The notes under the pieces are model-generated. The model searched no databases. It saw nothing but the letters and a program-made list of their open reading frames with translations, and had not been told where the DNA came from. The position numbers and the translations under genes were made by a program. A stretch of DNA of 53,734 nucleotides from Streptococcaceae bacterium (GTDB lineage Bacteria; Bacillota; Bacilli; Lactobacillales; Streptococcaceae). Position 1 is the first letter of the stretch. Each line of letters opens with the position of its first letter. The DNA lies in NCBI GenBank assembly GCA_031285775.1, contig JAITVN010000081.1, positions 1 to 53,734 on the forward strand, read 5' to 3'. Positions 35,156 through 43,542 of the stretch are shown here, piece after piece.

Positions 35156-35409
35156 CATTTTGTTGATAAAATAACAAGTACAAAGCCGATGAACATCCAA
35201 ATCCCGATCATAACAGCCGTGAAGGTCTGCATCACTGCCTCAAAGCCACGTGCCTTGTGGCGCTCAAACAAATCGTCAGAACCACCGGAGCCCGAAAACA
35301 GGCCAGCCGAGCCGTCTTGGCGTGAAGGCTGTAGTAAAATTGCGATCAAGATAATGAATGAGACAATCAGCAAGAGGACGATTAGAATGTCATAAATTGT
35401 TTTCTGCAT
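35155..35409 (-). CDS. secG: Preprotein translocase subunit SecG
   Basis: 84 residues with two hydrophobic helices flanking the cytoplasmic loop LLQPSRQDGSAGLFSGSGGSDDLF, the SecG signature (QxSxxxGLxG). It helps SecYE cycling in protein export. The extended -10 TGGTATAAT (35420-35428) ends 10 nt before the ATG with no ribosome site in between, so the leader would be 3-4 nt. Confidence 0.94.
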   Translation of the reverse strand: MQKTIYDILIVLLLIVSFIILIAILLQPSRQDGSAGLFSGSGGSDDLFERHKARGFEAVMQTFTAVMIGIWMFIGFVLVILSTK

Positions 35410-35419
35410 AGCTTAAGAT

Positions 35420-35428
35420 ATTATACCA
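35420..35428 (-). promoter_or_regulatory. Extended -10 of secG, 10 nt from the ATG
   Basis: Minus strand TGGTATAAT followed by ATCTTAAGCT and ATG. Confidence 0.6.
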
Positions 35429-35532
35429 TAAAAGTGGAAAAAGGCAAAAAATAGCTTCTGAATTTCTTAGAAAAGTTCTTCTGCCAGAATTTTCTTGAAG
35501 GTCCATAAAACCAATGGATTCTAATGCACCCT

Positions 35533-36447
35533 TTACAATTCAGTGATATATTTATAGGCCTCACTTGCAGCCGTAGCGCCATCCCCAACTGCTGTGGTTA
35601 TTTGGCGCAAGTTTTTTTGACGGACATCACCGATCGCGAAAATTCCAGGAATGATGGTGTGCATTTGAGCATCCGTCATTATCCAGCCTTCAGCATCCGT
35701 AATACCCAGCTGAGACACACATCCTGACTGCGGTATTAAACCGACATAAATGAATACGCCCTGTACTTCTTTTTCTGAAATTTCACCCGTTTTAAGATTT
35801 CTTAATTTGACAGATTGAACTTTACGTCCATCACCAGAAATTTCCTCCAACACAGTATCCCAGATAAAATGCAGCTTAGGGTCTTTAAAAGCTCTCTCTT
35901 GGATGATTTTCTGAGCACGAAGTTCATCTCGACGGTGTACAATCGTGACTTCACGACCAAAGCGGGTCAGAAACATGGCTTCTTCAACTGCAGAATCACC
36001 GCCGCCGATCACTAAGATCTCCTTGTCACGGAAAAATGCACCATCACAAACTGCACAGTAGGAGACACCGCGGGCGCCATATTCTTCTTCACCGACCACA
36101 CCCAATTTTCGGTAACGTGCGCCTGTCGCAATCACGATGGTTTTTGTCTCATAGACTGCATCTTCGGTGAATACACGTTTCATATCACCTAAGTCCTCAA
36201 CTGACTGGACAATACCGTAGGTATTCTCAACGCCCAGATTCTCAAGCGGTTCATACATTTTCATGGATAATTCCGGCCCCATAATTTGGCTGTAGCCCGG
36301 ATAATTCTCAATTTCTGCCGTATTGTTCATCTGGCCGCCAGGTGCGCCCTGCTCTAACAAGAGGACTTTCATGTTACTGCGGGCCGCATAGAGCGCCGCA
36401 GTCATTCCGCCAGGGCCAGCGCCAATAATTATCATATCATACATCAT
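35533..36447 (-). CDS. trxB: Thioredoxin reductase (NADPH)
   Basis: 304 residues, low-molecular-weight type. FAD motif IIGAGPGGMTAALYAAR (8-24); redox-active C131-A-V-C134 in SYCAVCDGAFF (CATC is more usual); NADPH motif VIGGGDSAVEEA with the phosphate-binding HRRDELRA; C-terminal GIFAIGDVRQK for FAD. It reduces thioredoxin. AAAGG lies 5 nt before the ATG. The promoter TGATAAAAT and a TACA-N2-TGTA palindrome precede it. The gene lies downstream of DUF4059 and an amino-acid ABC operon on the same strand. Confidence 0.95.
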   Translation of the reverse strand: MMYDMIIIGAGPGGMTAALYAARSNMKVLLLEQGAPGGQMNNTAEIENYPGYSQIMGPELSMKMYEPLENLGVENTYGIVQSVEDLGDMKRVFTEDAVYETKTIVIATGARYRKLGVVGEEEYGARGVSYCAVCDGAFFRDKEILVIGGGDSAVEEAMFLTRFGREVTIVHRRDELRAQKIIQERAFKDPKLHFIWDTVLEEISGDGRKVQSVKLRNLKTGEISEKEVQGVFIYVGLIPQSGCVSQLGITDAEGWIMTDAQMHTIIPGIFAIGDVRQKNLRQITTAVGDGATAASEAYKYITEL

Positions 36448-36464
36448 TTAGGCCTTTCTTCGTT

Positions 36465-36488
36465 TACATTTGTAAATTCATTTTATCA
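36465..36488 (-). promoter_or_regulatory. trxB promoter with TACA-N2-TGTA palindrome (cop-box-like)
   Basis: Minus-strand extended -10 TGATAAAAT (36480-36488) followed by TTTACAAATGTAAA. The inner TACAAATGTA (36465-36474) matches the CopR-type cop box TACANNTGTA exactly and would cover the transcription start. Confidence 0.5.
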
Positions 36489-36517
36489 TAGTCACTTGAC
36501 TTTAGCTTTATTTTTGC

Positions 36518-36751
36518 TCAAACTGACATGGATCGAATGATTACCATGACTGCCAGCACTGCAAAACTCAAAACTGGGATTACCAGTAAATTCAGAATAA
36601 AAAGTTCATGCATAAAACGGCTCTCACGGCCTTTCTGTCGACTGCTTTTACCTGTCAAAAAGATGATTGTGTAAATCAGGCTGAAAATTGCAGCAATCAA
36701 AAGCGTCAATAGAAAAGCTGGAATGTAAAATTTCAAAACTAAATTAATCAT
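36518..36751 (-). CDS. DUF4059 family small membrane protein
   Basis: 77 residues with two hydrophobic helices (about 5-33 and 47-72) separated by a basic loop (GKSSRQKGRESRFMHE). It matches the small streptococcal DUF4059 proteins regularly found between an amino-acid ABC ATPase gene and trxB, which is the arrangement here. It overlaps the ATPase gene by 4 nt (ATGA), so it is co-translated and may be an accessory part of that transporter (inference). Function unknown. Confidence 0.85.
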   Translation of the reverse strand: MINLVLKFYIPAFLLTLLIAAIFSLIYTIIFLTGKSSRQKGRESRFMHELFILNLLVIPVLSFAVLAVMVIIRSMSV

Positions 36752-37509
36752 AGTGATCCAAACCTCTTGTTACGTGAAAGGAATTGCTTCATGCGTGCCG
36801 TCTTGGGATGGTTGAATACTTCATCAGGACTGCCCGACTCAATCATTTGGCCTTGATCCAAAAAGTAGACTTTCGTTGCCACTTCGTAGACAAAGTCCAT
36901 TTCATGGCTGACTAAAATCATGGTTTGTCCTTGCGCCGCGGCAGTTATAATTGACGCTTGTACTTCGCCGACCAGCTCAGGATCAAGCGCTGAAGTCGGC
37001 TCGTCCAAAAGCAAAAGCTCTGGCTTCATGGCCAAAGCGCGCGCAATACCGACACGCTGCTTCTGCCCGCCTGACAGAAACTTCGGATAATAGTCTAAAC
37101 GATCATCCAAGCCTACTGTTGTCAGCTCTTTTCGAGCCATTGCTTCGGCCTCATGCTTGCTGATTTTTTTTACCTGGGTAAGCCCTTCCATGACATTCTG
37201 TAAAACGGTGCGTCTCTCAAACAGATTGAACTGCTGGAAAACCATCGCTGTCCGGCGGCGCAGCTCTAAAATCTGACCTTTGGTTATTGTAGCAAAATCT
37301 GCTTCAAAATCAACCTTATGCTCATGTCCGAATGTGATAAATCCGCTGTCCGGCTCAACTAAATAATTGATGGACCGCAGAAATGTGGATTTTCCAGCAC
37401 CGGAAGACCCGATAATTGCGATAACATCACGTGCATTGATGTCAACAGAGAGATTGTCCAGCACTTTTTCACCAGAAAATGTTTTGCTAAGCTTGGAAAT
37501 TTTTATCAT
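36748..37509 (-). CDS. Polar amino-acid ABC transporter, ATP-binding protein
   Basis: 253 residues. Walker A IGSSGAGKSTFLR, signature LSGGQKQRVGIARA, Walker B LLLLDEPTSALD and switch VSHEMDF are all intact. It belongs to the GlnQ/TcyC-like class for polar amino acids. It overlaps the permease gene upstream by 4 nt and the DUF4059 gene downstream by 4 nt. The link with trxB hints at cystine uptake, but that is context only. Confidence 0.94.
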   Translation of the reverse strand: MIKISKLSKTFSGEKVLDNLSVDINARDVIAIIGSSGAGKSTFLRSINYLVEPDSGFITFGHEHKVDFEADFATITKGQILELRRRTAMVFQQFNLFERRTVLQNVMEGLTQVKKISKHEAEAMARKELTTVGLDDRLDYYPKFLSGGQKQRVGIARALAMKPELLLLDEPTSALDPELVGEVQASIITAAAQGQTMILVSHEMDFVYEVATKVYFLDQGQMIESGSPDEVFNHPKTARMKQFLSRNKRFGSL

Positions 37510-38480
37510 CGGTCATTTACCTCCAACTGACTGGAATGAGACACATTCTTGCGCTGGTCAGTCTCAGCTTCGATTTTTGTTCGAATGCCTGAATCATTGA
37601 AGGGACTCGTCGCCAAAGAAATCATCGCTCGGTTTTTACGCGTATCTTTCATTTCGATGCGCAGCCATTTCTCCACCCGACCAATCATGATTTCCAAAAT
37701 AATGCACATGACCCAATAAATGAGCGCCAAGGCCAAATAGTTTTCGAAGAAACGGAAGGTTGAGCCGCCTGTGATCTGTGCCTGTGCCGTCATTTCAACA
37801 TAGCTGACCACAAATGCCAGTGAAGTACCCTTCAGCAGACCAATTAAGGCATTGCCCAATGGTGCTGTTGCAACTGCCGCTGCTTCCTTTACTGTAACAC
37901 GTTTAAATACCTGAAAATTTGTCATTCCGAGTGATTTTGCCGCCTCAATCTGACCTGTATCCACAGATTCAATCGCAGATCGGATGGTCTCAGAGCCGTA
38001 AGCGGCTTCGTTTAAGCCAAAAGCCAGGATAACATAGAAAAGTGACGCGACGCCGTTTACGTTCCAGTTCGTGCCGTAGTTCATATTTATCGCTTGCAAA
38101 ATCAGCGGTATTCCGGTGTAGGACAGATAAAGCTGGACAATCAGCGGGGTTCCACGGATAAAACTGACAAAAAGTGCACGCAGTTGATTTAAAACCGGCA
38201 CTTTATTGATTTTTATCAGCGCCAGAAGTAAGCCCAGAAGAAGGCCAACAATGGCTGAAATAATCGTTGCGGCAAGTGTGGCAGGTATTCTCTCAGCAAT
38301 CAGAGGAAATGCCTCAAAAAAAGCTTTCAGGTTGAAAATTTTATCAAAAAACATCTCCCAAAATGCACTGAAATTATACTTACCAGCTAGTATAAAAAAT
38401 GGAACTGTCAATGCCAGCAGAAAAATGACCAGCACGCCAATTCCAATAATATAAGGTAATTTTTTATTTTTATTCTTCAT
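37506..38480 (-). CDS. Polar amino-acid ABC transporter, permease
   Basis: 324 residues. Hydrophobic helix near 10-32, then the transmembrane core with the HisM/GlnP-type sequence FIRGTPLIVQLYLSYTGIP and the EAA loop (AAKSLGMTNFQVFKRVTVKEAA). The C-terminus has an unusual hydrophilic extension of about 55 residues (RIEMKDTRKNRAMISLATSP onward). It forms the membrane channel with the ATPase encoded next. Confidence 0.92.
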   Translation of the reverse strand: MKNKNKKLPYIIGIGVLVIFLLALTVPFFILAGKYNFSAFWEMFFDKIFNLKAFFEAFPLIAERIPATLAATIISAIVGLLLGLLLALIKINKVPVLNQLRALFVSFIRGTPLIVQLYLSYTGIPLILQAINMNYGTNWNVNGVASLFYVILAFGLNEAAYGSETIRSAIESVDTGQIEAAKSLGMTNFQVFKRVTVKEAAAVATAPLGNALIGLLKGTSLAFVVSYVEMTAQAQITGGSTFRFFENYLALALIYWVMCIILEIMIGRVEKWLRIEMKDTRKNRAMISLATSPFNDSGIRTKIEAETDQRKNVSHSSQLEVNDR

Positions 38481-38500
38481 TTTATTCGTTCAAAACACCT

Positions 38501-39361
38501 TCAAAATTTGTCTGCATCGGGCACAAAATCATCCCCCAAATACTTTTCAGAAAGCTGTTTCAATGTTCCATCCGCCTCAAGTTTTTTCAACTCTGCATTG
38601 ACAGCCGTTTGAAGTTTTTTTCCTTCATCAGTTTTGGCAAAAAGAAAGTATTCGTAGCCGTCGTGCTCAGCATCTGATGAAGTTGCTTCAATCTTTTCAA
38701 CTTTGAGCTGGCCGTCAAAGCCCATATCCTTAATAGACTGCTTCAGCGAAATGGCATCATACAAAATGAAATCAATCTTGCCCGTTGCAACATCCGACAA
38801 GCGATTTGAGAAAGGTGACTGACCAGAAATGTAGTTAATTTTGGTGGATTTCTCCGGATTCTTGTCATTAAAATCGCGTAAAATCTTGGCATAATTGGAG
38901 GCTGAATTCACTTCTGTCGATAAATCTGCTAAATCTGACAAATTTTTATAGGTTTTTGCGTTGGACTTCACTGCTATCGCATTGTCAGACTTTGATAAAG
39001 GCGAGGAGAAATAGTACTTCTTCTCACGCTCAGATGTCCAACCGAAATCATTGGCGCCGATTTGATAGCGACCTGAATCAATTCCTGTTACAATTGTTGC
39101 AAAGTCTGTTGTCTGAAATTTGACCTTGTACTGAGGTAAATTCTTGAAAACGGCACGCGCCACTTCGATATCGTAGCCGGTCAACTTGTTGTTTTCGCTG
39201 TAATCAAAGGGCTTAGTTGCCCCATCTGTCGCAATGACAATTGTTTCGGCCTTACGTTTATCTGTTTTACTTGAATCTGCGGCTGACGAACAAGCTGTTA
39301 ACAAGGCCAAAGCTGCAGTTGCAAGAAAGCTTACTTGTAAAAATCTAGTTCCAATTTTCAT
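38501..39361 (-). CDS. Amino-acid ABC transporter substrate-binding lipoprotein
   Basis: 286 residues. Lipoprotein signal with lipobox LTAC, then a family 3 solute-binding fold: ETIVIATDGATKPFDYSENNKLTGYDIEVARAVFK, FATIVTGIDSGRYQIGANDFGWTSERE, and IDFILYDAISLKQ. The ligand-contact pattern suits a polar amino acid such as cystine. It is first gene of the operon. The -10 TGATATAAT lies 16 nt before the ATG, so its leader is short (about 9 nt). Confidence 0.93.
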   Translation of the reverse strand: MKIGTRFLQVSFLATAALALLTACSSAADSSKTDKRKAETIVIATDGATKPFDYSENNKLTGYDIEVARAVFKNLPQYKVKFQTTDFATIVTGIDSGRYQIGANDFGWTSEREKKYYFSSPLSKSDNAIAVKSNAKTYKNLSDLADLSTEVNSASNYAKILRDFNDKNPEKSTKINYISGQSPFSNRLSDVATGKIDFILYDAISLKQSIKDMGFDGQLKVEKIEATSSDAEHDGYEYFLFAKTDEGKKLQTAVNAELKKLEADGTLKQLSEKYLGDDFVPDADKF

Positions 39362-39656
39362 ATTTTAGACACTTTCAATTATATCATTTCATTTCTCAGT
39401 TAAGAATAAAACATCCATCTCTTCTTAAAACTTAAGGCGGATTGGGGAGGACCATTTTAGTTTTAAGAAAGAGTTCCAAAATTGAAAGGAGCCGCGCTGT
39501 GCTGCCGCATATCGTTTTCAGTGACTGAAACTTCCAACTTCAGCTGCTTTCATGACGCAAATGACTGTCAATTTGGAATTAAAAAGCCCACTGGGCTCTT
39601 TTTTAAGATTATTTTATTTTACCTGATCACATAGAAAATGTCAAAGATTTTTTACT
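39362..39656 (-). other. 295-bp region upstream of the ABC operon, with inverted repeat and terminator
   Basis: It holds the ABC promoter (TGATATAAT about 39378-39386) and a 10-bp inverted repeat TCTTAAAACT (39423-39432) / AGTTTTAAGA (39459-39468) upstream of it. The terminator of the LysM gene lies at 39581-39603. No open frame of note. Confidence 0.5.
39581..39603. terminator. Terminator of the LysM autolysin gene
   Basis: AGCCC, 3-nt loop, GGGCT with A-tract and T-tract on the two sides; works on the minus strand after 39657. Confidence 0.8.
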
Positions 39657-40709
39657 TTAAACGTTTAATACTTGACCGACTGCCAGAATGTTTGCATCTG
39701 CCAAACCATTCATGGCCGCTAATTCATTGACGCTGTGACCAGAGTTTGCCGCAATCCCCGAGAGCGTATCTCCAGCTTGCACTGTGTAAGTGCCTGAAGC
39801 GATTGCAGGATTGTTCGTCACATTCTGGCTTGACAAACTCAGCGGTTGCCCTTCATGTAGAATTGAGTTTTCATCTATGCCATTAAGGCTCGCTAGATTT
39901 GCTGTTGTCGTGCCGTTAGCCTGTGCAATTCTCCAGAGACTATCCCCAGCCTGCACAATGTAAATACCCGTTGCCCCCGCATTACTCGTGTCACTCTGAG
40001 TCGAACTTCCAGCCAATGTCAAACTTTGGCCGATTTGTAAGGTCGAATTCTGATCAATTCCGTTGATACTGGCTAAATCTGAGGCTGAGAGGCCGTTTTC
40101 CTGGGCGATATTCCAGAGACTGTCTCCAGATTTCACCACATAAGACCCTGTTTGGGCTGGCTCAGCTGCTTCGGCAGGTGTTGTATAACTGGCGCCTCCA
40201 TCATAGGCTGTCAGATCGTAGCTTGTGATGATGCTGTTTAAGAGAGTTGAATAATTGGGATCTGTGGCATATCGTCCCTGCAGGGCACTCAGCGCATCAA
40301 GATAGGAGGTCGTATTCGCTACTAAAGTACCTGGGTAATAATTACTGAGCAATTCCGCATGTGCTGCGAAAGATTCTTCTGGTGAGCCGTAAACCTGGAA
40401 AGTTTCTGTGACATTTTGAGCCTGACCATCAATATACTCAGTCGTAGGCATGTCTACTCCTTCTCCAGAGGTATACTTTACCCCAAAAAAATTGTTATAG
40501 GCAACAGCAAGTTCACTTGTGCCACTGCCAGATTCTAAAATTGCCTGCGCAATCATCACCGACGGATAAAGACCATATCCTTCAGCAACTGGCACTGCAT
40601 CCGCCGCAATACTCTGTATGCTTTCTGCACTTGCCGTAATGCCGCCAAGGCCTGCTATTCCAAGTGTTAAAGCAGCGCCTGTAATGGCTTTCTTTTTTTT
40701 CGAGTCCAT
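39657..40709 (-). CDS. Glucosaminidase (GH73) autolysin with three LysM domains
   Basis: 350 residues from the ATG at 40709, which has AGGA 8 nt upstream; an in-frame TTG at 40730 is less likely. A signal-like N-terminus (KKKKAITGAALTLGIAGLGGITASAES) leads to a GH73 N-acetylglucosaminidase domain (YGLYPSVMIAQAILESGSGTSELA with the catalytic Glu; NNFFGVK). Three LysM repeats follow, each opening with Y-x-V-(K/Q)-(S/A)-GD-(S/T)-L. It binds and cuts peptidoglycan, like AcmA but shorter. TATAAT at 40743-40748 is the promoter. Confidence 0.9.
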   Translation of the reverse strand: MDSKKKKAITGAALTLGIAGLGGITASAESIQSIAADAVPVAEGYGLYPSVMIAQAILESGSGTSELAVAYNNFFGVKYTSGEGVDMPTTEYIDGQAQNVTETFQVYGSPEESFAAHAELLSNYYPGTLVANTTSYLDALSALQGRYATDPNYSTLLNSIITSYDLTAYDGGASYTTPAEAAEPAQTGSYVVKSGDSLWNIAQENGLSASDLASINGIDQNSTLQIGQSLTLAGSSTQSDTSNAGATGIYIVQAGDSLWRIAQANGTTTANLASLNGIDENSILHEGQPLSLSSQNVTNNPAIASGTYTVQAGDTLSGIAANSGHSVNELAAMNGLADANILAVGQVLNV

Positions 40710-40804
40710 GTCATCCATCCTCGCTTTCAACCATTTTTATTCATTATAACATAACAAACGCCTGAAAACAGAAAATTCCTAAATTTCCACAAATGTAAAT
40801 TCTT

Positions 40805-40813
40805 TGTTAGAAT
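40805..40813 (+). promoter_or_regulatory. Extended -10, 6 nt from the ATG of the glyoxalase-like gene (leaderless)
   Basis: TGTTAGAAT, then AGAGTC and ATG at 40820. The -35-like TTTCCA is 18 nt upstream. Confidence 0.6.
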
Positions 40814-40819
40814 AGAGTC

Positions 40820-41431
40820 ATGAAAATTCAACAATACATCAATTCTGTCGCAGAGGAAAACACTTATTTATTAACCTCTGATAGCGGCAGTCAGCTTTTG
40901 ATTGATCCAGGCTCAGATTTACAGTATTTGTCAGATTTGATAAAACCTGACGCAGTGCTGCTGACGCACGCGCATTTTGATCATATCATGGGACTTTCCA
41001 AAGTACATGAAAAGTTTAAAGAAGTCAAGATTTGGCTTTCAATTGAAGAAAAAAATTGGCCGTCACAACCAGATGATAATTGCTCAAATCTGCTGCTTGG
41101 TCAGCCTGTATTGGCACCTGCCGCCACAAATTATTACGAAATTGGGCGAGATCTCAAAATTTCTGATTTTACTTTCGAGGTTCGAGCGACTCCTGGGCAT
41201 TCAGTAGGCGGTGCCAGTATCATTTTCAGGCAAGAAAAAGTCATTTTTTCAGGTGATGCACTTTTCAAAAATTCTATTGGCCGAACAGATTTGCCGACTG
41301 GAAATTTTGAGCAGCTTGTCAACTCTATCAAAAATGAGCTGTTCAGTCTCCCAGACGATTTTAAGGTATATCCAGGCCATGGCGAGCACACGACAATTGG
41401 TGAAGAAAAAGTGTTCAATCCTTTTTTGTAA
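40820..41431 (+). CDS. Metallo-beta-lactamase-fold hydrolase (glyoxalase II-like, YcbL type)
   Basis: 203 residues. The metal motif THAHFDHIMG is followed by TPGHSVGG, FSGDALF and YPGHGEHTT, which supply the remaining ligands. It is shorter than classical GloB and lacks its C-terminal helical domain, as in YcbL-type proteins. The substrate is probably a thioester or unknown. Convergent with the cysteine desulfurase gene, 38 bp apart. No ribosome site; probably leaderless. Confidence 0.88.
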   Translation: MKIQQYINSVAEENTYLLTSDSGSQLLIDPGSDLQYLSDLIKPDAVLLTHAHFDHIMGLSKVHEKFKEVKIWLSIEEKNWPSQPDDNCSNLLLGQPVLAPAATNYYEIGRDLKISDFTFEVRATPGHSVGGASIIFRQEKVIFSGDALFKNSIGRTDLPTGNFEQLVNSIKNELFSLPDDFKVYPGHGEHTTIGEEKVFNPFL

Positions 41432-41469
41432 TGTAGATAAAATCAGATTATTTATGAATTTAGAAGTTA

Positions 41470-42603
41470 TCAAGCTAACTTTGCCAAAACCATACGGAAA
41501 ATTGTCAGAAATTGTTCAACTTCAGCCATGGTATTGCTGGCATCAAGACTGATTCTAACCGCACTGGATGCCAAACTCGGATTTATCTTCATGGCTGTCA
41601 AGGTTCCTGCTGCGGCATTTTTCTTGGATGAGCAAGCGCTGGTTGTTGACAGATAAATTTCATGTTCTTCAAATGCGTGAACAACGACTTCGCCGCGGAT
41701 ACCAGGGATTCCCCAAGTTAAAATATTCGGTGCAAAATGTTTCATTTGACTAAAACGAACGACTTCAGGATGTTTTGCCATTTCATCATTTATGATCTGT
41801 TTCATGGCCTGAACATGCTGACGTTTTGCCGAATCGTCTGTCAGAACCAAACGCAAAGCCTTGGCTGTCGCTGCAATCCCTGCCAGATTTTCTGTTGTGG
41901 CGCGACGACCAGACTCCTGACCGCCACCATGCAGCAAGGGCGTCAATCTTTTGCCGGATTTAGCATAGACAATACCGACACCACGCGGTCCGTTGAATTT
42001 ATGGGCAGAAAAAGTCGCAAAATCAACACGCGGAAGCATGAAATCTTCTAATGGGAGCTTCCCGATTGCCTGCACGGCATCCACATGAAAATTAATGGAC
42101 GGACGCTTGCTCAATAGCTGGGAGATTTCTTTAAGGGGCTGAACAGACCCAATCTCATTGTTTACTGCCATCACAGAGACAATGATGGTGTCCTCACGCA
42201 GCAACCTTGCGAGTTCCTCTGGAATGACAAAGCCGGCTTTATCTACTGGCGCATAATCAACCTCGAACCCTTGTTCTGCGAGCCATCCAGCCGTATTTTT
42301 GACAGCAGGATGCTCAATATCTGAGACAATGATGTGCTTTCCGAACTGCTGTTTCTCAAAAGCTAAGCCCTTCAGCACCCAATTATCCCCTTCAGTTCCG
42401 CCGCTGGTAAAAAAAATCTCATCAGGTTTAACAGCCAGTAATTCAGCAATTTGGCGTCTAGAAGCTCCTAACAGACGACTTGCAACCGCCCCCAAATTAT
42501 GTAAACTAGATGGGTTTCCCATTATGCGCGTCGCCACATCAGTATAAGTCCGCAGCACTTGCGGATGAATTGCCGTTGTTGCGGCATTATCAAAATAAAT
42601 CAC
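41470..42603 (-). CDS. Cysteine desulfurase (NifS/IscS family)
   Basis: About 377 residues from a GTG at 42603, which gives the usual N-terminus (M)IYFDNAATT; GTG at 42618 or TTG at 42642 are alternatives and no site is decisive. PLP lysine in ATFSAHKFNGPRGVG; VSVMAVNNEIGSVQP and HVDAVQAIGK bind PLP. The sulfur-carrying cysteine lies in the short loop STTSACSSKK. It moves sulfur from cysteine to acceptors such as ThiI/MnmA or Fe-S scaffolds. Neither iscU nor thiI/mnmA is adjacent, so the pathway is open. Confidence 0.9.
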   Translation of the reverse strand: MIYFDNAATTAIHPQVLRTYTDVATRIMGNPSSLHNLGAVASRLLGASRRQIAELLAVKPDEIFFTSGGTEGDNWVLKGLAFEKQQFGKHIIVSDIEHPAVKNTAGWLAEQGFEVDYAPVDKAGFVIPEELARLLREDTIIVSVMAVNNEIGSVQPLKEISQLLSKRPSINFHVDAVQAIGKLPLEDFMLPRVDFATFSAHKFNGPRGVGIVYAKSGKRLTPLLHGGGQESGRRATTENLAGIAATAKALRLVLTDDSAKRQHVQAMKQIINDEMAKHPEVVRFSQMKHFAPNILTWGIPGIRGEVVVHAFEEHEIYLSTTSACSSKKNAAAGTLTAMKINPSLASSAVRISLDASNTMAEVEQFLTIFRMVLAKLA

Positions 42604-42822
42604 GATCGTTTTTTTCACTTTCTTATTTTTCTGAAAAGCCAAGGTATGGCAAGCTTTTCATCTTTTGCAAGTTTTTAAAATATTCAATAGTATGCAAAGT
42701 TATTGAACCATTTTGCCCCAATTTTGCCCATTTTTCAAGTCATCTGATTAGAACTTACAGATTTTTATTTTCATGCAATTGAGAAAATCATACAACAAAA
42801 CCCTGAAATTTTCAGTAAGAAG

Positions 42823-42831
42823 TGTTAAAAT
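42823..42831 (+). promoter_or_regulatory. Extended -10 promoter of the uspA gene
   Basis: TGTTAAAAT followed by a normal short leader with GGAGGG at 42846-42851. Confidence 0.6.
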
Positions 42832-42858
42832 TAGATTAAGGAAATGGAGGGATACAAA

Positions 42859-43296
42859 ATGGTTGAGAACTATCACAAAATACTCGTTGGAATTGACGGT
42901 TCTGTAGAAGCCACCAAGGCTTTCGACAGGGCAGTTGACATCGCTTTGCGCAATAAATCTGAACTTGTTTTAGTCAATGTCATTGACCTGCGCGCCTACC
43001 AGTCGCTTGCGTCATATGGCAGTGCAGTTCTGGCGGAGGACACTCAAAAGGGCGCAGAAAATCTGATTAAGGATTTCGCCGACGAAGCACGGCAGGCTGG
43101 TGTTGAAAATGTGAAACCCCGTGTAGAATTCGGTTCGCCCAAGGTTATGCTGGGTCAAACAATTCCGAAAGAAGAAAATGTTGACTTGATTGTACTGGGC
43201 GCGACAGGGCTTTCTTATGTTGAACGTATTTTCATTGGTTCGGTTGCACAATATATTATCAACCGTGCACATTGTGACACATTAATTGTCCGTTGA
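42859..43296 (+). CDS. Universal stress protein (UspA family)
   Basis: 145 residues from the ATG at 42859 (GGAGGG upstream; the ATG at 42844 precedes that site and is rejected). YHKILVGIDGSVEATKAFDRA opens the alpha/beta fold. The ATP-binding G-2x-G-9x-G-S pattern is in GATGLSYVERIFIGSVAQYI. It is an ATP-binding cytoplasmic stress protein. Followed 40 nt later by the DUF4044 gene, whose -35 region overlaps its end. Confidence 0.93.
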   Translation: MVENYHKILVGIDGSVEATKAFDRAVDIALRNKSELVLVNVIDLRAYQSLASYGSAVLAEDTQKGAENLIKDFADEARQAGVENVKPRVEFGSPKVMLGQTIPKEENVDLIVLGATGLSYVERIFIGSVAQYIINRAHCDTLIVR

Positions 43297-43324
43297 CTCT
43301 TCTTGAAATTTAAGGGAAAAAGTG

Positions 43325-43330
43325 TATAAT
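43325..43330 (+). promoter_or_regulatory. -10 box 6 nt from the ATG of the DUF4044 gene (leaderless)
   Basis: TTGAAA (43303-43308), 16-nt spacer, TATAAT, then ACCTCT and ATG at 43337. Confidence 0.65.
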
Positions 43331-43336
43331 ACCTCT

Positions 43337-43465
43337 ATGGCTAAATACAAAAAGAAATCAACCCCCTTTATGACCTTTGTCAAGGTTGTCATCGTTATCA
43401 TGTTCTTGATCATGATTATCTTCACTGTTGGCGGTTACCTCATGAGTCTGCCAATCTTTAACTAA
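43337..43465 (+). CDS. DUF4044 small membrane protein (42 residues)
   Basis: Reads MAKYKKKSTPFMTFVK, then one hydrophobic helix (VVIVIMFLIMIIFTVGGYLM), ending SLPIFN. This matches the DUF4044 micro-proteins of Streptococcaceae: a basic N-terminus and a single C-terminal membrane helix. It is between uspA and corA, with its own promoter and terminator, so it is independently expressed. Function unknown. The start appears leaderless. Confidence 0.85.
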   Translation: MAKYKKKSTPFMTFVKVVIVIMFLIMIIFTVGGYLMSLPIFN

Positions 43466-43495
43466 AAGCAGCGAATGTTGATTTTGCTGCTTTTT
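43464..43495 (+). terminator. Terminator of the DUF4044 gene
   Basis: AAAAGCAGC / GCTGCTTTT with a 13-nt loop and T-tract, overlapping the stop codon. Confidence 0.85.
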
Positions 43496-43542
43496 ATTTT
43501 GGGAAATTTTAACACAGCTTTACTTTCATAGATTCGCTTTTT

